From the NCBI GenBank assembly GCA_037389465.1, contig JAZARR010000159.1, positions 5,672,501 through 5,736,500 of the forward strand: a stretch of DNA of 64,000 nt, read 5' to 3'. The DNA is from Baylisascaris procyonis (taxonomy: Eukaryota > Nematoda > Chromadorea > Rhabditida > Ascarididae). The translations under genes and the position numbers were made by a program. Shown piece after piece: positions 51,200-64,000 of the stretch (positions within the stretch are counted from its first letter, which is position 1; each line of letters starts with the position of its first letter). The notes below the pieces were generated by a model. The model was not told the origin of the DNA, did no database searches, and worked only from the letters and a program-made list of their open reading frames with translations.

Positions 51200-54100
51200 G
51201 TTGTCTCAGCTCACACTATTCTGTGTATGTCTTGTTTTTATATTAGATTTCGTATCAGCCTTTGACAGTCTCGCCAGGTCATTTTTCTGTTATTCTCGCT
51301 CACTAAATTAATATTCCTCAATTTCTATGAGTGATTTTCATTTTGGCATCTTCGACATGATGAAAAAAAAACTTACTTTTGCAACATTTCAGTATCCTCC
51401 TATTGTCGAACTGTGTGTGAGTTCCATATGGCTGATGTTTTTATTTGATACGTTCGGAATGTAAACTATTAATATTTTTGCAGCATATGAGCATATCGCC
51501 TTCTTCATCTACTTTTCTATTGCATTATAATTTTACGAAATTATTATACAATTAAGATTTTAGCAAATTTATCAATAGTGACGCCGTTATACACAATCGG
51601 TTCAATTGCTATTTTGCATAAAGATTTTGTTGATCCGATCAAAAGATAAACTAAATGCAAAAATAGTGGAAGTCACGTTCTACGATTGAATGGATCGGCG
51701 ATCGTTTCATGGAGTAGTGGAAGAACGTTGACACTGCGTCAGTGGGGTTAGCAGTTAGCGATACTAAGCAGCAATTGTTGGCGCGGAAAGCGAAGTTTGT
51801 GCATTGCAAGCACACTCTTGAACTGCTGCCGAAGATTAATTGCCGCGCTGCAGCTCTCTATTGACTTTCACTCAATTTTCTCGCATGTGCAAATTAGGCA
51901 GAAATGTTTGCCAAATCGCAAAAACGCATAGCCTATCGATATATTGTAGTGACCATTTTTGCGCAAGGATGGTATATTGTTGGTGATCGAGTCATATGTA
52001 GATCTTTACAGTGTCTCAGTTAGTTCACTAACCTGTAAGTTGAGAAGTAGGTTGCTGTTACTGCCATGTAACAGCATTAATCTGTTACTTCGGTGGTATA
52101 ACCTTACGGTGAAATACCGGTCAGAAATATTCGCTTTTGCATATCCGAAAATTTTTCCCCTTCTTACCCAGATTGAACGGTGCTTATTGGTGATATGTTA
52201 GGACTGAAGGTTGAGCACTGTATTTGAGCGCTGGTATTCGTCTCTTTTTTTTCTTTTTTTTTTTTTGATGAAGGATGACAGTACATCGAGAGTGCAACGA
52301 CGAAGTTCTCAGCAATAGTATATGCGTGATTAAGCTTGGCAATAATAACCGCTAAAAACCAGCTGTATTGCTTGTTGTGGAAATTGCTTTCACTATTGAA
52401 ATTCATCGACTTAATAAGAGAAACCTTCTATTTGATTCCATCTATCAACTTATCTTCTACTGTAGCACACGGTAGTTCTTTATGTTTACAATGGAAAACA
52501 AAAGTGCCAACACAAGCGATGAGGAGAAGGACAAGGGAAGGGAATCAAAAGAGAGAGGTGGGCTTGTAGCGTTAAGGCTGCAAAAAGGCATGAGAAGGTC
52601 GGCATCGGAGGCATCCGATTTTGACAACCTTGGACAGATTGTCGTTATTTTTAAAGGTGGAGTTCAATTTGTCAACAAAGTAGTGCATTCTAGACAAGTA
52701 ACAGTTTATTGACAAATGGATATGATGAATGAACGATAGTAAATAAATTTTGCTTCTGGCATAGCAGTTCTAGTAAATAGCACCCAAAATAGGGGGATAA
52801 TGCGATGGGAAGGCTGGGATCGCCGAAGTGAAGCAGTTGGTTAGAGGGCGAAACGCGACGACCAGCATCCCAGAGGGAACGCCCGACTACACACAAAAAT
52901 AATGTGGAAAGCGTGAGGAAGACGAATCTACGAGTTCAGTGCTTCCCGTCATTCGCCTCGTCGTTCAGCAACAACTCTTCAGCGATAGCACTCATGAGGC
53001 CGTAAATTGTCAATGTATTGTGCGTGTAAATCATGCCTTGCTGTATTCACGGTGCTTACCTAGGTCCTCTAGGTCATTCAGGTGATTTAAGCTTCGCACT
53101 CGCTTTTTTGCTTTAACTCCCGTTGAGGCGTTTTTCTGATCAGATCCAAAACGCATCACTGATGACGTTGTTAGCAGGGTTTATAGATTGCTGGCTGTCT
53201 TTACTTCGTATAGTGTTGTAGCAAAAGATTTTTTGACAATCGGAGATAAGGCTTTCGAGATGTTTCTTCGTCGGAATATGAGCATCGCCAAGAGAAAAGC
53301 GACAGCCAGAAAGGATGACTATTGATGAAGGAATGCTTCTTCCATATAACCTTATGAATGTCATCGAGCATCGCACATCACTCCAGTGACATTGTGAATG
53401 GCGGTTGCAGTAAGCGGCACTTGTCATTACTCGTCATGGACAAAACTTTTCCCCAATATTTTTTAGCTGCTTGACGTCATAGGGATCATAGTAATGAAAA
53501 AAGGAGATAATGAATTGCCTCAGAGCATAACTGTGTGAAGGGATATCATCTCTCACTTTTTTTTAGTAGATCTCGGAAGATGCGGCAACCACATTGTGTA
53601 AGTTTAAGTTGTTCCACATCTTCATGAGTCTATTTCTTGGATAACTGTTCCCTCATATGACACATCTATCTACAACCTTAGAGCATCATCTTTAGATCGT
53701 TATTCCTTCCCATCCCCACCTCCCCCCCACCCCCACTCTAGTGGGTGGCAAAATATGAAACAATTCGGGAAAATCAAAATCATTGCACCAATGAATAATT
53801 TTCTATCCAATCAAAAAGACTGTATATGCTTCATCTGTGCTTAGAAATTGGTAAACGTATGCGTTGGATGTTTTCTACGAAGAGCAAGCAACAGTTTACT
53901 GAAGCATCTTTGGACAAAATTAATTGAATGCTCTCAATCGCTCGGAAAGAGTGAAAACCTCAACCATGATAAAGGACAGGTAAAAATTTTAGTAGCCTCG
54001 ATGGAAGAATCAAATAACGACAGCCTGGAACATGAAGTTGACAACAATATGAGTTTTTCAACTAAAATGCCTCCAATTTCTGACCTATACGACATTTTGA

Positions 54101-55500
54101 TGTGTAAGGATCAGCTCCCCTTGGCTCGTCTAGTCATCTAAGTCTCCTTGAGGATTTGCACCCTTTGTCGAGATGCGGTCAAGTAAACTGCGAGACAAGA
54201 TAGGTATAAGGTCGAAGATTTTATCTTACTTCTACAATAAGGTGAAAAACAAGTAGGGACTCGTTCACAAGGATGGTTTCGATGGTCGGCACCATCCCGT
54301 GGTCGCAACCCGCGAACTTCTCTCTGCACGCGCTCCCGCGGCCTCACGCACGCCGACTCAACCGCATGACAAGTCTAGAAGCTCTAATGAATACATGAGC
54401 GCATCAACCCTATCTATTTCCTCCTACTTCTGCCTCAAGCTGGCCTCATGATCCAGTTGGGTAGTCATTTGATCTACCTGTATGCTGTCGACTTTCTTTG
54501 ATTTACCTTGTAAGGCGCACTATTCCCGCTTGGTCTTAGCTGATTGGTCTACCTTAGAGATGCTCTGTGGTTATTAGTAGATAACAACTTTGCAGCGCTG
54601 CGAATACGAAGTTATTGGAACTTGATATTTGCAATTTATTTCAAGCAGTAAAAAATAACTTCACCCTTTGAGTATCGTTCCAATTACTGTATCCAATTAC
54701 TAAAGGGTGTAAAAACAAAGCTTCCAATCTTTGGCACGCAAATACAGTTTAGAATGTGAACCCTCATTTCATGACGTAACTAAAATGCATTGAATGCATT
54801 TTTTACAGTTGATGATTAGCAACTGATATCGGTGGGTTGCGTTTTGACAGCAGTTTACTCTTCCATTGCTAATATTACTATATTTCCAAAAACCAAAATT
54901 AATTAATGACAGGACTGTATCAGGAGCCTTTTGAAAGTCGAAGTTGGCAATCTTTAGAAAATCCCTTTGGTTGAAAACACTTTCCCAATCGCTCAATTTG
55001 GAAACATTTGAATAGAAGCGGCTATGCGGCTGGAAAAAAACGAGTTGCTTGACATACAATATTTGAATCCGTTTTTTGATACAGATTAGCCGTTTCTTTA
55101 TTTCAAAAATCCGTTTTTCTATTCCAAAAACAATCATGAAAGGGCGCGGAAACTAAGCCATATGACAGACACCGAGATGATAATGAAAAGTAAGGTGCGT
55201 AGTGGTCGATGCAGAAGAAAAAGTATCAGTACGGGAATAGCCATGGATAATCTGTAAAAGAACGAATATTTGCCCGGGATTCGTCGGACTAATGACTGAG
55301 CGAGGAACCGATATAGACGGGGACAAAGTAGGAAGGGACGAATAGAGCAACTAGATACAGAAGTGGTTGAGTGAAAAGGATGCTGCTTGTGGCCACTTTA
55401 GCTAAGAACGGTGCAAACTGTAGACGAAGTGATGAGGTCCTGGATTCAATTGCTGGTCATAATACATTGAAAGTGCTAGATCAGCTTGGGAACAGATCGC
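51200..55500. other. Intergenic stretch, mostly noncoding
   Basis: Apart from the two possible exons at 52.5 and 53.85 kb, I see only short overlapping open frames without motifs. The frame at 53140-53427 (minus) has several cysteines but no recognisable family. A C-rich tract lies at 53710-53737, and a T tract with interruptions at about 52240-52266. Confidence 0.5.
52491..53979 (+). CDS. Two possible exons of an unrecognised gene
   Basis: An ATG at 52491 opens MENKSANTSDEEKDKGRESK, a charged low-complexity N-terminus typical of real first exons, continuing to RRSASEASDFDNLGQ. It could end at a GTGGGC donor near 52557 or at GTGGAG near 52657. A second open segment follows CTTAG at 53845 (KLVNVCVGCFLRRASNSLLK...) and has a good donor (CAG|GTAAAA) after 53979. 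The frame also runs on to a stop at 54141. Nothing links the two beyond order and strand. No domain is visible. Confidence 0.2.
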
Positions 55501-56279
55501 TAGGTCAAATGTGGTAAAGGTAAAAACATTTGGCACTTTGAACAGCACTTTAAAAAAGTGTCGAGGGAACTTCACGGTAAAATTACAGAGAAGGAGTTGG
55601 AAATAGTAAGAAGGTGTAATGGTTTTTTGAACGAAACATTGAAGAAAAAAATAAATTGACGTTGTTTTGGTCGATTTGACAAAAGCATTCGATACTGTCG
55701 GTTAACAGAAACTTTTTGTGTAAATTTAATTTTTATGCCATTGAAGGATTAGTTCTGAACTCGCTTAAATCGTTTTCGTTCAACAGTTTACCTCAGGTTA
55801 AAGTGGGTGCATATCTCTCTAAGCTATGCATAATAAACAATGACATATTTCGTGGCTAATGACAGAGCTGATCAAGATGTGCCATCTCATTTCCTGACAA
55901 GCGTTAACGATTTATCGAGTACCTATGTTTGATTCGCTGTCGGTCTGAAAATTAAAAAAACAAACAAACTACCACTGACTGGTTGATGAAGTTCGCAGCA
56001 CTCCAACGAGGTCGTCAAATTTTGAGTGAATTGTCTGAAGCATGTCAACTTCATATTGATGACGGTAAATGTCACTTGTTACATACTGGGGTGGTTATTT
56101 GTGATTGTTCGGTTCGTCAATCGAACCTTTCAATTATCATCACAACCTCAGCACACAATTTAGGCGTGTAACGAATGCAGAACGAAAGCTGCAAAACAAA
56201 ATGAAGTTTTATAATTGACAGTTAAACGAAGGCACAACTGACCGGAAGGCGAAAATTGTATTGAGATGCTAATGAAATG

Positions 56280-56530
56280 GAAATAGCGGTCGAAGACGAA
56301 ATTTGAATCGCTCAGCTACCAAAATCGAAGCGACGTCGAATAGAATCGAACTGGCTGCTGAAAGAATATCGCGGTAGCCGATCAGTGAATATCGAAGCGG
56401 CGAACGAATATCAAAATTAGTGAATAAATATGATAGTCGATCGGCTGAAGAGTGTCGAAGTCAGTGAATAAATATCGATGTCGAGGAGAGCGAATATCGA
56501 TGTGGAAAAGTGGATATCAAGATCGAGTAA
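56280..56530. repeat. Degenerate GAATATCGA-type tandem repeat
   Basis: Units of the form (G)AATATCGAWGNNG, many preceded by GTGAATAA or GCGAACG, recur at irregular spacing through this stretch (for example GAATATCGAAGC, AAATATCGATGTCGA, GAATATCGATGTGG). It is diverged and creates a spurious Asp/Ile/Leu/Ser-rich frame on the minus strand. It lies within the insertion in the LINE. Confidence 0.65.
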
Positions 56531-57147
56531 GGTCCAACAGTAACTGTAATCACAACAACAACCGCAACTCCAATCGCAACTCGACGCAAGTGAACTCGCA
56601 ACTGCGTTCATAATCTGTTGCACGCTTTTACATAGTCGAGTTCTCCCCTTTGTTGGCTTACTCGGTTCGTTCGTTTGAATAACACATTCTTTGTTAGGAA
56701 GTGAGACAGTCCATCATTTTTTGGAAGTGCGAGAGTTGCTAAGAATCATCATTTTTTGGTAATGATTCACCACACTTCCGGTAATGCCTTTTGTACTAAA
56801 CGAGCTTGGGCTAGGCTTGTTTGAAAGGATTACGAAATACTTACGTTCAGTAGATTTACCGCTGAAGTGGAAGCAGGGTAGAACGAAAAGCGAGGCAATG
56901 GCAGGCGAACGAGGGCGAAGCACTGTTGAAGGCAAACGAAGACGAAGCACTGTTGAAGGCCACTATGTGGCCGTTGGCTAGCAGGCGAACGACGGAGTTG
57001 AGCTTGGGCTGCTTATAATTCCTTGCTCAACTCCGCCTTCGGTTACGTTGACCATTTCCGATTCGGTCTCTCGCCTCTTTTTCTGGGCCATGATTCCTTT
57101 TAGCATTGTTTCGTTTCCGGTGCAGATGCATCGGCTGTCCATCTTAG

Positions 57148-57196
57148 CTGGCGCCGCTGAGACGGCTGACCGTCTTTTGCTATTCAGCGGCGCCAG
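57148..57196. repeat. Perfect 13-bp inverted repeat enclosing a second hairpin
   Basis: CTGGCGCCGCTGA (57148-57160) is the exact reverse complement of TCAGCGGCGCCAG (57184-57196). Between them GACGG (57161-57165) pairs with CCGTC (57170-57174) around a CTGA loop. The GC content is far above the surroundings. It could be an RNA structure, a cruciform or the palindromic part of the inserted element. Confidence 0.8.
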
Positions 57197-57599
57197 CGAG
57201 TCGCCATGACGGCATGAGCCTTCATGCATGCACTCGCTATTCGCGACACCTTTGTCTAGTAGCGCCTTCGTTCATTCTTTGTGCTGCCATGAATCATCAT
57301 TACATCACGATAATTCGCGACAAGGCGTTATTATTGATGAGTATTTGCATTTCAAAGTTCACTATCAGACTATAGCAACTGAGTTATTTATGACTGTCAA
57401 TTCTACATTAAGTGTCATTTAGCAGAGTTGTCTTCAATCTTACAAGAAGGTTTTTGTTTTACTGCGGTTCGATTTTGGAATATTGTTGTCAAGTGTGGTT
57501 CCATGTTAAGAAATGTGATGAGAAACTAGCTGAATTAGTTCAAAAGTAGCATTATCTGTATGTGATTGTTCCTTAGTTCGTTACACTTATGCTGTAATA

Positions 57600-60500
57600 T
57601 GCGTGTGTTCGCTACTAATTCCTTTGAAGGCAGATCTATTGAGTCCTTTTAAATGCTCTCCTGCAAAATTATTAACATTTTTTTACGACATTTCATTTGA
57701 AAGCATTACTTCACCTTCTTTCATGTGTCTAAGATTGTTAATTGATCCACAGCGTCTCGAAATTGGATTCAATCCAGAATTCTTCCCCGTTCCATGACAT
57801 TCATAGAGCACACTTCCACATTACATTGTTTTTGCTCAAAATTTGTCAATATTTATTCGACGACTTATTGCTTATAATTTCATCAAAATCTGTTGATCTG
57901 ATTTCGTTTGAACGGCTGTCTTCTGTGTCTACTACACGAATATGTCGCCGTTTCAGTAGGTCTCCAGTGTGTTTTTTTTTTGGTTACGACATTATTTTTC
58001 ATGAACAAATATCATACCTTAAAGAAGCAGGTGTAGGAAATAACAGGAAATGGATCAGTGAAAGTGAATAGGAATTGAAGACTAAAATTGATGAAGTCGT
58101 GTATGGACTGTTTTTATATTAAAGATTTCAGAACCCCAAATTAGCCACATTCATGGCGCATTATATTCTAATCTCTACCTGGTTTATTTAAAAAGTTGAT
58201 ATATCTAATGGCAAAAGGAATGCTTTAAGGTATGATTTTCTTACGAAGTGAAGAGCAAGATTGTGCTGGTAGGCGTATTCATTTGCAACAGATAATACTA
58301 CTTTTGCATCTGTTTATGAAATCTCTCCTACTACGAACTATTCTACATTAAAGAGTAATCCAACTGTATATACTCTTAAAATGAAGTTATCTACTTTCGA
58401 AAATGGGAATCTGGTAGGCCTAATGGGAAAAGTATCACTTGCAAATTCCATCTAACAGTGTTGAGCTGTCACTTAAAATAAAACTGAAATCGAGAAGTAT
58501 ACAGCTTTATCTTTTGAGGTGACGTCCATTACAATATCTGCGCCATAATTGCCTCTAGAAGCCCTCTGTGAAATGTGAATGTTTCTAAATGATACTCTCA
58601 CCTTTGCATCTACAATCATATGTATTGACGATTGTTGAGTTGGCAATATTTATAGCCCGTACATGTCAACAATGTGAGATGAAGCGTTTCATCTCATAAG
58701 AATTGCTTCACTTATTAAGAAGTTAAACTGATGCCGCTCATATACGTCTTTTAGCGTTAAATACGATACTTCTAACTGCAACTTCAGAGAAGCTGTGGTC
58801 ATTTTTAAAATTTCCCGCTGTCGTTTCCAGAATGGAAAGTTTTTCTTATGCAAATCAGAAAAGCATCTTGTGAGGCTATAGAATAAATATGAAAATCTTA
58901 GCAAAGAGTATATTCGAGTCAGCATAGAAGCATTGATGTCATTTGAACTTTTTTATTCACTACAAAGTATAATAGGAATTATTAATGCCAAGCAATTAAT
59001 CAATTCTCCATGACTTTCTGCAGCGTATTGAAGAAGAGTGCATAGTTGTTCTATTGTAGAGTGGTTTTTAACGCAATAAATCAAAGCCTCATACGATCCT
59101 TGTGAGATTCAAGAATGGCATAGGTTTTTGATAGGCATTTGTAGTCAACGCTAATATTTTTCGTTGGACTTTTTTAAATAAAAAAATATTCGCAATTAAT
59201 TTTACAAATTCACCAATTTTACGAACATTTCTACCACTTCTGATGAAATGTTCGTTAATATAAGTGCGTAGTTTGTAGTACCAAAGTAGTTACTGACAAT
59301 ATTAAGCACTTATTCCAAAACGAATAAAACAGGCTGGTATAAATTTTACGTTACTGATCGCTTTGTTTTATCGCCTTATTTACGTATATGTAAATTTATT
59401 GTCAACAATATTACATAAAATTGCTCACTAATCTGTATTTGTATTATTCTTTAGGAATCTTCAAGCATAATCAAAAGGCATAAAGTTTAAGTGGACGGCA
59501 ATAGTGTGATTAATCCCTGTACACATAGATGAGACTGCAATTTCGTATACTCGTGCACATATGTGTCATCTAAAATATTATAGACGATAGTGAGATTATT
59601 TTTATTGGTTTCGGACACTTTTGACATTAGCGAGATTACCGTTGTCTTTTTCTAAAGAATAGTTAAAAGCCACAAATTATAGCGAATGCATGTTTGATCG
59701 TAATAGATGTCTTTAACAAATGTTATTAAGAATGTGATTGACAATAATAAAATCAAAATCTTTTCTATGAAAAATGAACAGAAATCAACAATGTTCACAT
59801 TCGAAGATTTTGTTACTTATTCTATCATAATTCTGACGGTATACGCAAAAGTATTCCTAAGAAAAGTATTGTGGAGTTTCTTATTCGGTATTTGAAAAAG
59901 AGTATAGTGAAGCGTTCGTTTATTTTTTAACCAAAGAAATCGTAAAAGTCGCAAAGCGTCAAGATGGTCCAATAATGAATGCACCTTTAATGAAAACTAG
60001 ACAGTGCTACGCTATATATTGATCTTGTGATGTGTCCGTATTTTTTCAATAACGACGTTTTTACGCGGAATATCGCTTTGGAATTATGGACTTTCTTCAT
60101 ATCACGAACAATAGTAGATCAAGCGTCATTTTTAATATTATCGCTTAAGGGCGTTGAATAAATCGTTTGTAGGTAGTGTTTGAGTTGAAATTAATTCATT
60201 CATCTGCAAAAAGTTTTCAGTGATCGCAAGAATGACCGCTGCTATGTAAATGTTTGTTATTGGTTGCGTTGTTTCTAACATAATTCTATTGGTGTTGTTT
60301 AACACGTTTGTGTAGTGAGCACTCAACTAATTTGACGTTTTAAGAAGTGCTACCGTACAGGTAAGAAGGTTATTAAGATCTTTATGAGAGCACTTGAATG
60401 AGATAGTTTGTGTGAGAGAATCGAATGTATGTGAAGAGTATTGTTGATCAACTTTTAGCATATGTAGTAACGCTTTATCAGAGAAGAATTGAATTTCAAA

Positions 60501-63500
60501 ATGTTTTTTTCTTCTCAAGCGGCACAGGATAGCCTCATTTGTCTGCACTTTGATATAAAGAACAAGGAAGAAATAGGTAAAACATATACAAAATACGAGA
60601 GGATAGAAAAAAGACCTAAAATAAGATCGCAATTTTATTGCACAGAGTGGATGGGTGTATAATACGGCTATGACTGGGATAGGAGTACAAGAATGCTATG
60701 TAAGGGTAAATGAGGAGCTTTCTGAAGGGTAAACGAGGAGTTTTCCAAGTGTCATGCATCGAGTGGGCAATACGTCTGAAGCAGAGGCTTGATGACCTCC
60801 TTAAAACATATGGGCCAGCGGAGGTTATAGTCCTTTATGGCAGGCAATAGTTGCTAAGATTTGAAAGTTCGGCTGTTAGAAAGTGTTTGGAGGAATCTTT
60901 TCTGCAATATTCATTTGATCTAGATCTCACTTGTTGTTATATCTCGAGGTGGGAGAAAATGGAAAAATGAATTATAATTAATGTATAACAAACATGTACA
61001 ATTTTTTGCGCTTCTTTCAAATCGTTCGTAATCATCCTTCTATCTAAAGACTCCATGATGCATTTCCTCATGTTTGAACGAGCAGTGATGTAGTTCACGA
61101 TGCTATATGGTGAATCTTCTTAGCGCTGCTTTCGAAGTGCATAATCATTGACCGTTTTAGGAGAGTAGTTTGAATTACCGCAATTAAATGTGAGTAAAAA
61201 GAAACTCTTGGTGCATTCTAGAGGTTGTCTCAACGGTTTTGAAAGCTTTAGATATAAAATTCACAGCTCTGTTTGCTCGTATAGCGCTCTTGGTGCAGTG
61301 CTCAGTGAAATTTATTTGATACGAATAATAGTTGCAAATTTTTAAGTAGCGTAAACGTTCTCAAAAGCAGTAACGTCAAGCGAAACAAATGGCAAAACAC
61401 ACATTAGAGGATTAGATCTGATATTTAGGTGTGACAAGATGCATTTACATCTAGTTGCACCACATGGGCATCAGTCCGAGACCAGGTTGCAAGAACGATC
61501 TCGACTGTACTGCAAGAAGTTCGAGTAATGCCAGTGGAGTAACTCTGTCGGACAAGTGTAATTGGCAGAGTGTTTTTGAAATATTTCTTTGTACGTCGCT
61601 CGCTAGAAGGTGGTTGGAGTGCCATCAATGCAGGTCGTAAGATGGTCCATTCGTCGCAGCTTAATTTGCCCATACAAATGGCTAAACAATTTGCTGGTTT
61701 CCCGAAGTGAGGGGAGGGGGAAGTAGAGAAGATGACTTAACTCCACCAGATTTTAGGATGAACTTCGCAAGTGATGGATTAATATTCTGTTTACAGAACT
61801 CATTTTTCATCAACGGCATCTTGAAACGAAGAAATAACAGTATTATTATTTTTGTCTTGTAGATCAGACTCTGCGAGCTTGAATAGCGATAGCGTTGGCG
61901 GCACATTAAACTGCTTGCATTGAGACGCGTATTAGCGAGCCAGACGACAGCATGCGTCCACACCCCTGCGCAGATAACGTATTTATTGTGCAAAGTTCGA
62001 GTGGAGTTGTCCGTTTTTGCATGATGAGACGTTAACTTCTAGTGTAGGTCATCATCCTTCCTATTCATATTCTTTGCATGGTCATGTCCGTTCGCTTGTA
62101 CATCACAGAGGGAAAGCACCGTTCGGATATGTCTCCGTATGGTCGTCCATACGCTCGATGATTCGTTTCTTGATGGTGGGGAAGTGACGAACTTTTTCCC
62201 CAAGAATTTTTTGGCAGTTTGAATGGCACTAACTCCAACTTGCTAATCATTGGCGAGTGAGTTTGCAGAAACGCATGAAATTGAATCAAATTCGATGCTT
62301 GTTCTTTTTTAATGATAAATTCTTTGCTATTTGGAAGAAAATAATGACATGGCATGAGAATATTTTAGAATCTCGCAACTGATATTCTACGAGGATCTTG
62401 AAGTTCTTGTTGTTGGCGAGATTTCTTATAAGGTGTCATTGACACCATTCATCTACGTTAGCGCACTTCTGAATGGCATACTTAGAGTCTTTGTAATTTA
62501 CTTCCGGAGGATTTCTATGGATCCTCATGGATTAGCAAACGGCCTGAAAATATTTCGCCCTGGTCGATGAACTGGCGTCCGCTCCTTTTACGATTATCTG
62601 AGCAGCTGATCGCAAAAGCGAGTTGTTCCGTAGCATGAAATCGTAATGGCCGCCGTTGTTCAGCTTTTATGCTATATCTGGGAAATTGACATTGCAAATC
62701 CGGGCAAAAAATATCCGGGAATTCTGGAAGAAAAAGGTCATCATGAGGAAAATAGCCCTACTGTTCGGGGGGCATTTCTGTTTGCCTCTTCGATAATCAA
62801 TGCATAAAGACCGCTTGTAATTTTGGATTCCTCCGGAATTATCAAAAAGCAATCTGAAGTCGAAAACTACGTGCGGCGCATCCTGTGATATGTGTTCGAA
62901 ACTGGCTGCAAAGCTTTAGCCTATAAAATATGTCGTTCAGGTTCAGTTCTTTTGACGAGCATTTACGGCCGTAGAAAATTCAAGCAAGCGTTATGTCATT
63001 AGGATACTTTTACATCGTCTCAAAAAATACATCTTCGTTTTCTGCATTTGTTTCTGTATTTATTGAGATCTGGTCCCGTTCTCGATCGCAACCAGAAAGA
63101 CGCGATCGGGACCACAGCTAACCCATGACTATGTTAAAATGTGATAGACTCGTCTGGGATAGGTGAGAGGGGCTGCCTCTACGGGACCGAGGCCGAATTT
63201 GACCCATCTCCATATAGTATTGTGGCTATCTACCTGACCCGGACCGTGGTTAGGGTCTTGTTTAGCTCACCTCCACAAGATAATGGGTTAAACCTGACTC
63301 CGATACTGCTGCTGGTTGTAGTCAAGGCCGTTATCGGATTTAATCCACTTGTCATTTGCAGTTCATCAAAGCCTTTTTCTGTCCGAATCAGTAGGCTACT
63401 TAACCGCACGCTTCATATTACCCAATCTGTTTTTGCCTTTGAAATACTGCAGCGTCGCGGTCTCCTCAGATAGCACGGTCGACCTCGAGACCGTTGTGCG

Positions 63501-64000
63501 TGAATTTCTGTAGTATTGTTAAATACGGTAGTTTCACCTACGATTCACGTTGTAATAATTGATTTATGGATGAAGGTATCATTATATTGTTTGCAAGTCA
63601 ACTCGAATCTGCATAGTTGTCGAGCTTCTTCAAAGAGGTCTCAATTTGCGCGCACTATCTGCAAGTTGCAATCGCGCTAGTCATTTTGTTCTTTAACTAT
63701 CGTAAATATCCAATTAAATATGACCATTGTACTCGATTTGTTTCATCGTTCATAATGTTTTTTTTTTTTTGGGAGAGTTTAAGAAAATTTATTTGCCCAT
63801 ATGGAAGGTCAGCTAGAGCCATTTTTTAAAAATTCAAAACAGCCACAAAAGTCCTCATACGTTTCTTTCAAAAGACTTTCAACATTGCCCCCTCCTCCAC
63901 CTCCTTTGAGATCAGTCATCCCATGATCTCCTTCTCCAATTTTTTTCGGGAAAAAAATTTCAAGCTGATTTTCCCACTCCAGACTTTCGGAAACAAATTT
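57600..64000. other. Right end of window, no gene recognised
   Basis: The stretch 57.6-61.4 kb is very AT-rich, with only short frames lacking motifs. From 61.4 to 63.5 kb the composition is more balanced, and open frames of 60-110 codons occur (61425-61673, 61682-61993, 62065-62355, 62515-62852 on minus; 63141-63473 on plus). They have no recognised motif and are not joined by clear splice sites. A stem (GGTCCC/GATCGC with GCGATC/GGGACC) lies at 63072-63113. These could be remnants of mobile elements. Confidence 0.45.

Larger units (their letters stand above)
56162..57328. mobile_element. 1,161-bp insertion with 6-bp target duplication inside LINE
   Basis: The LINE reading stops at L-G-V (56168) and resumes at G-V-I-I-D (57324). 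AGGCGT occurs at both edges (56162-56167 and 57323-57328), as expected for a target-site duplication. One copy plus the intervening DNA is 1,161 bp. The inserted DNA has repeated GAATATCGA-like units (about 56280-56530), a duplicated GCGAAGCACTGTTGAAGG-type unit (about 56915-56960) and a strong GC hairpin at 57148-57196. No transposase or clear terminal inverted repeats were found, so the class is unknown. Confidence 0.7.
55530..57560 (+). mobile_element. Decayed non-LTR retrotransposon (LINE) interrupted by insertion
   Basis: The sequence around 55664-55701 reads VLVDLTKAFDTVG, the LINE reverse-transcriptase motif with catalytic Asp. At about 55727-55775 is NFYAIEGLVLNSLKSF, matching the next conserved segment (x-Y-G-I-x-G-x-x-L-x-W-x-K-S-F). 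VNDLSSTYV near 55905 sits where I-N-D-L-P precedes the catalytic F/Y-A-D-D, but the ADD is not intact. CQLHIDDGKCHLLHTG at about 56045-56092 matches W-Q-L-x-I-N-x-x-K-C-x-V-L-H-x-G, and HNLGV ends at 56168. GVIIDEYLHFKVH resumes at 57324, and YCGSILEYCCQVWFHVKKC at 57460-57516 matches the Y-V-R-P-I-L-E-Y-C-S-Q-V-W-S-P motif. Stops and frameshifts show it is dead. The type is CR1/Jockey-like, as for the minus-strand copy at 4-5.6 kb. Confidence 0.8.

Noticed and set aside
63141..63473. 110-codon frame near the right end as a gene
   Set aside because: Low-complexity hydrophobic reading, no family motif and no splice or start context. It may simply lie in a less AT-rich repeat.

Overview
This is a eukaryotic window, and most likely nematode DNA. 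A single large gene on the + strand fills about 8.46-46.8 kb. It is split into about 47 small exons by introns averaging roughly 0.7 kb. Many exons begin after TTTCAG/TTGCAG, and the reading phase carries correctly across every junction I propose. The gene's length is also close to that of the C. elegans homologue. Long introns, moderate AT richness and interspersed decayed retroelements would fit an ascaridoid or other spirurian nematode, but the species is inferred, not shown.

The gene is ATG2 (C. elegans atg-2), the autophagy lipid-transfer protein that bridges the ER and the growing phagophore. It can be followed from the chorein-like N-terminus (exon 1, 8463-8633) through the central domain and a probable LC3/GABARAP-interacting motif (33438-33464) to the conserved C-terminal ATG2 domain (39183-46592). 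The exon chain sums to 7,035 nt with no frame break, about 2,344 residues if read to the first stop. The only unsettled points are a few weak exon edges, the open stretch before exon 7, and the true 3' end.

Layout: 1-8.46 kb is upstream sequence with a decayed CR1-like LINE on the - strand (about 4.0-5.6 kb). The region 8.46-46.8 kb is ATG2. Its introns carry a SINE-like GC-rich block (15.24-15.61 kb), a 128-bp (TA)n tract (21.69-21.81 kb), a near-perfect 139/142-bp inverted repeat (29.38-29.77 kb), a second AT tract, poly-G tracts and a 5-kb intron with unexplained open frames (41.25-46.27 kb). From 46.8 to 55.5 kb there is mostly noncoding-looking DNA. It holds weak candidates: a Cys/His-rich set of exons (49.1-50.4 kb), a tiny basic two-exon gene on the - strand (50.9-51.15 kb), and possible exons at 52.5 and 53.85 kb. 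From 55.5 to 57.6 kb a second decayed LINE on the + strand is interrupted by 1,161 bp bounded by a 6-bp direct repeat. The remainder to 64 kb shows no gene I can name.

No operon, CRISPR array, rRNA or convincing tRNA was seen. The most interesting items are the nested insertion in the LINE, the intronic foldback element, the conserved LIR-like motif beside a nematode-specific acidic insertion in ATG2, and the candidate micro-gene.
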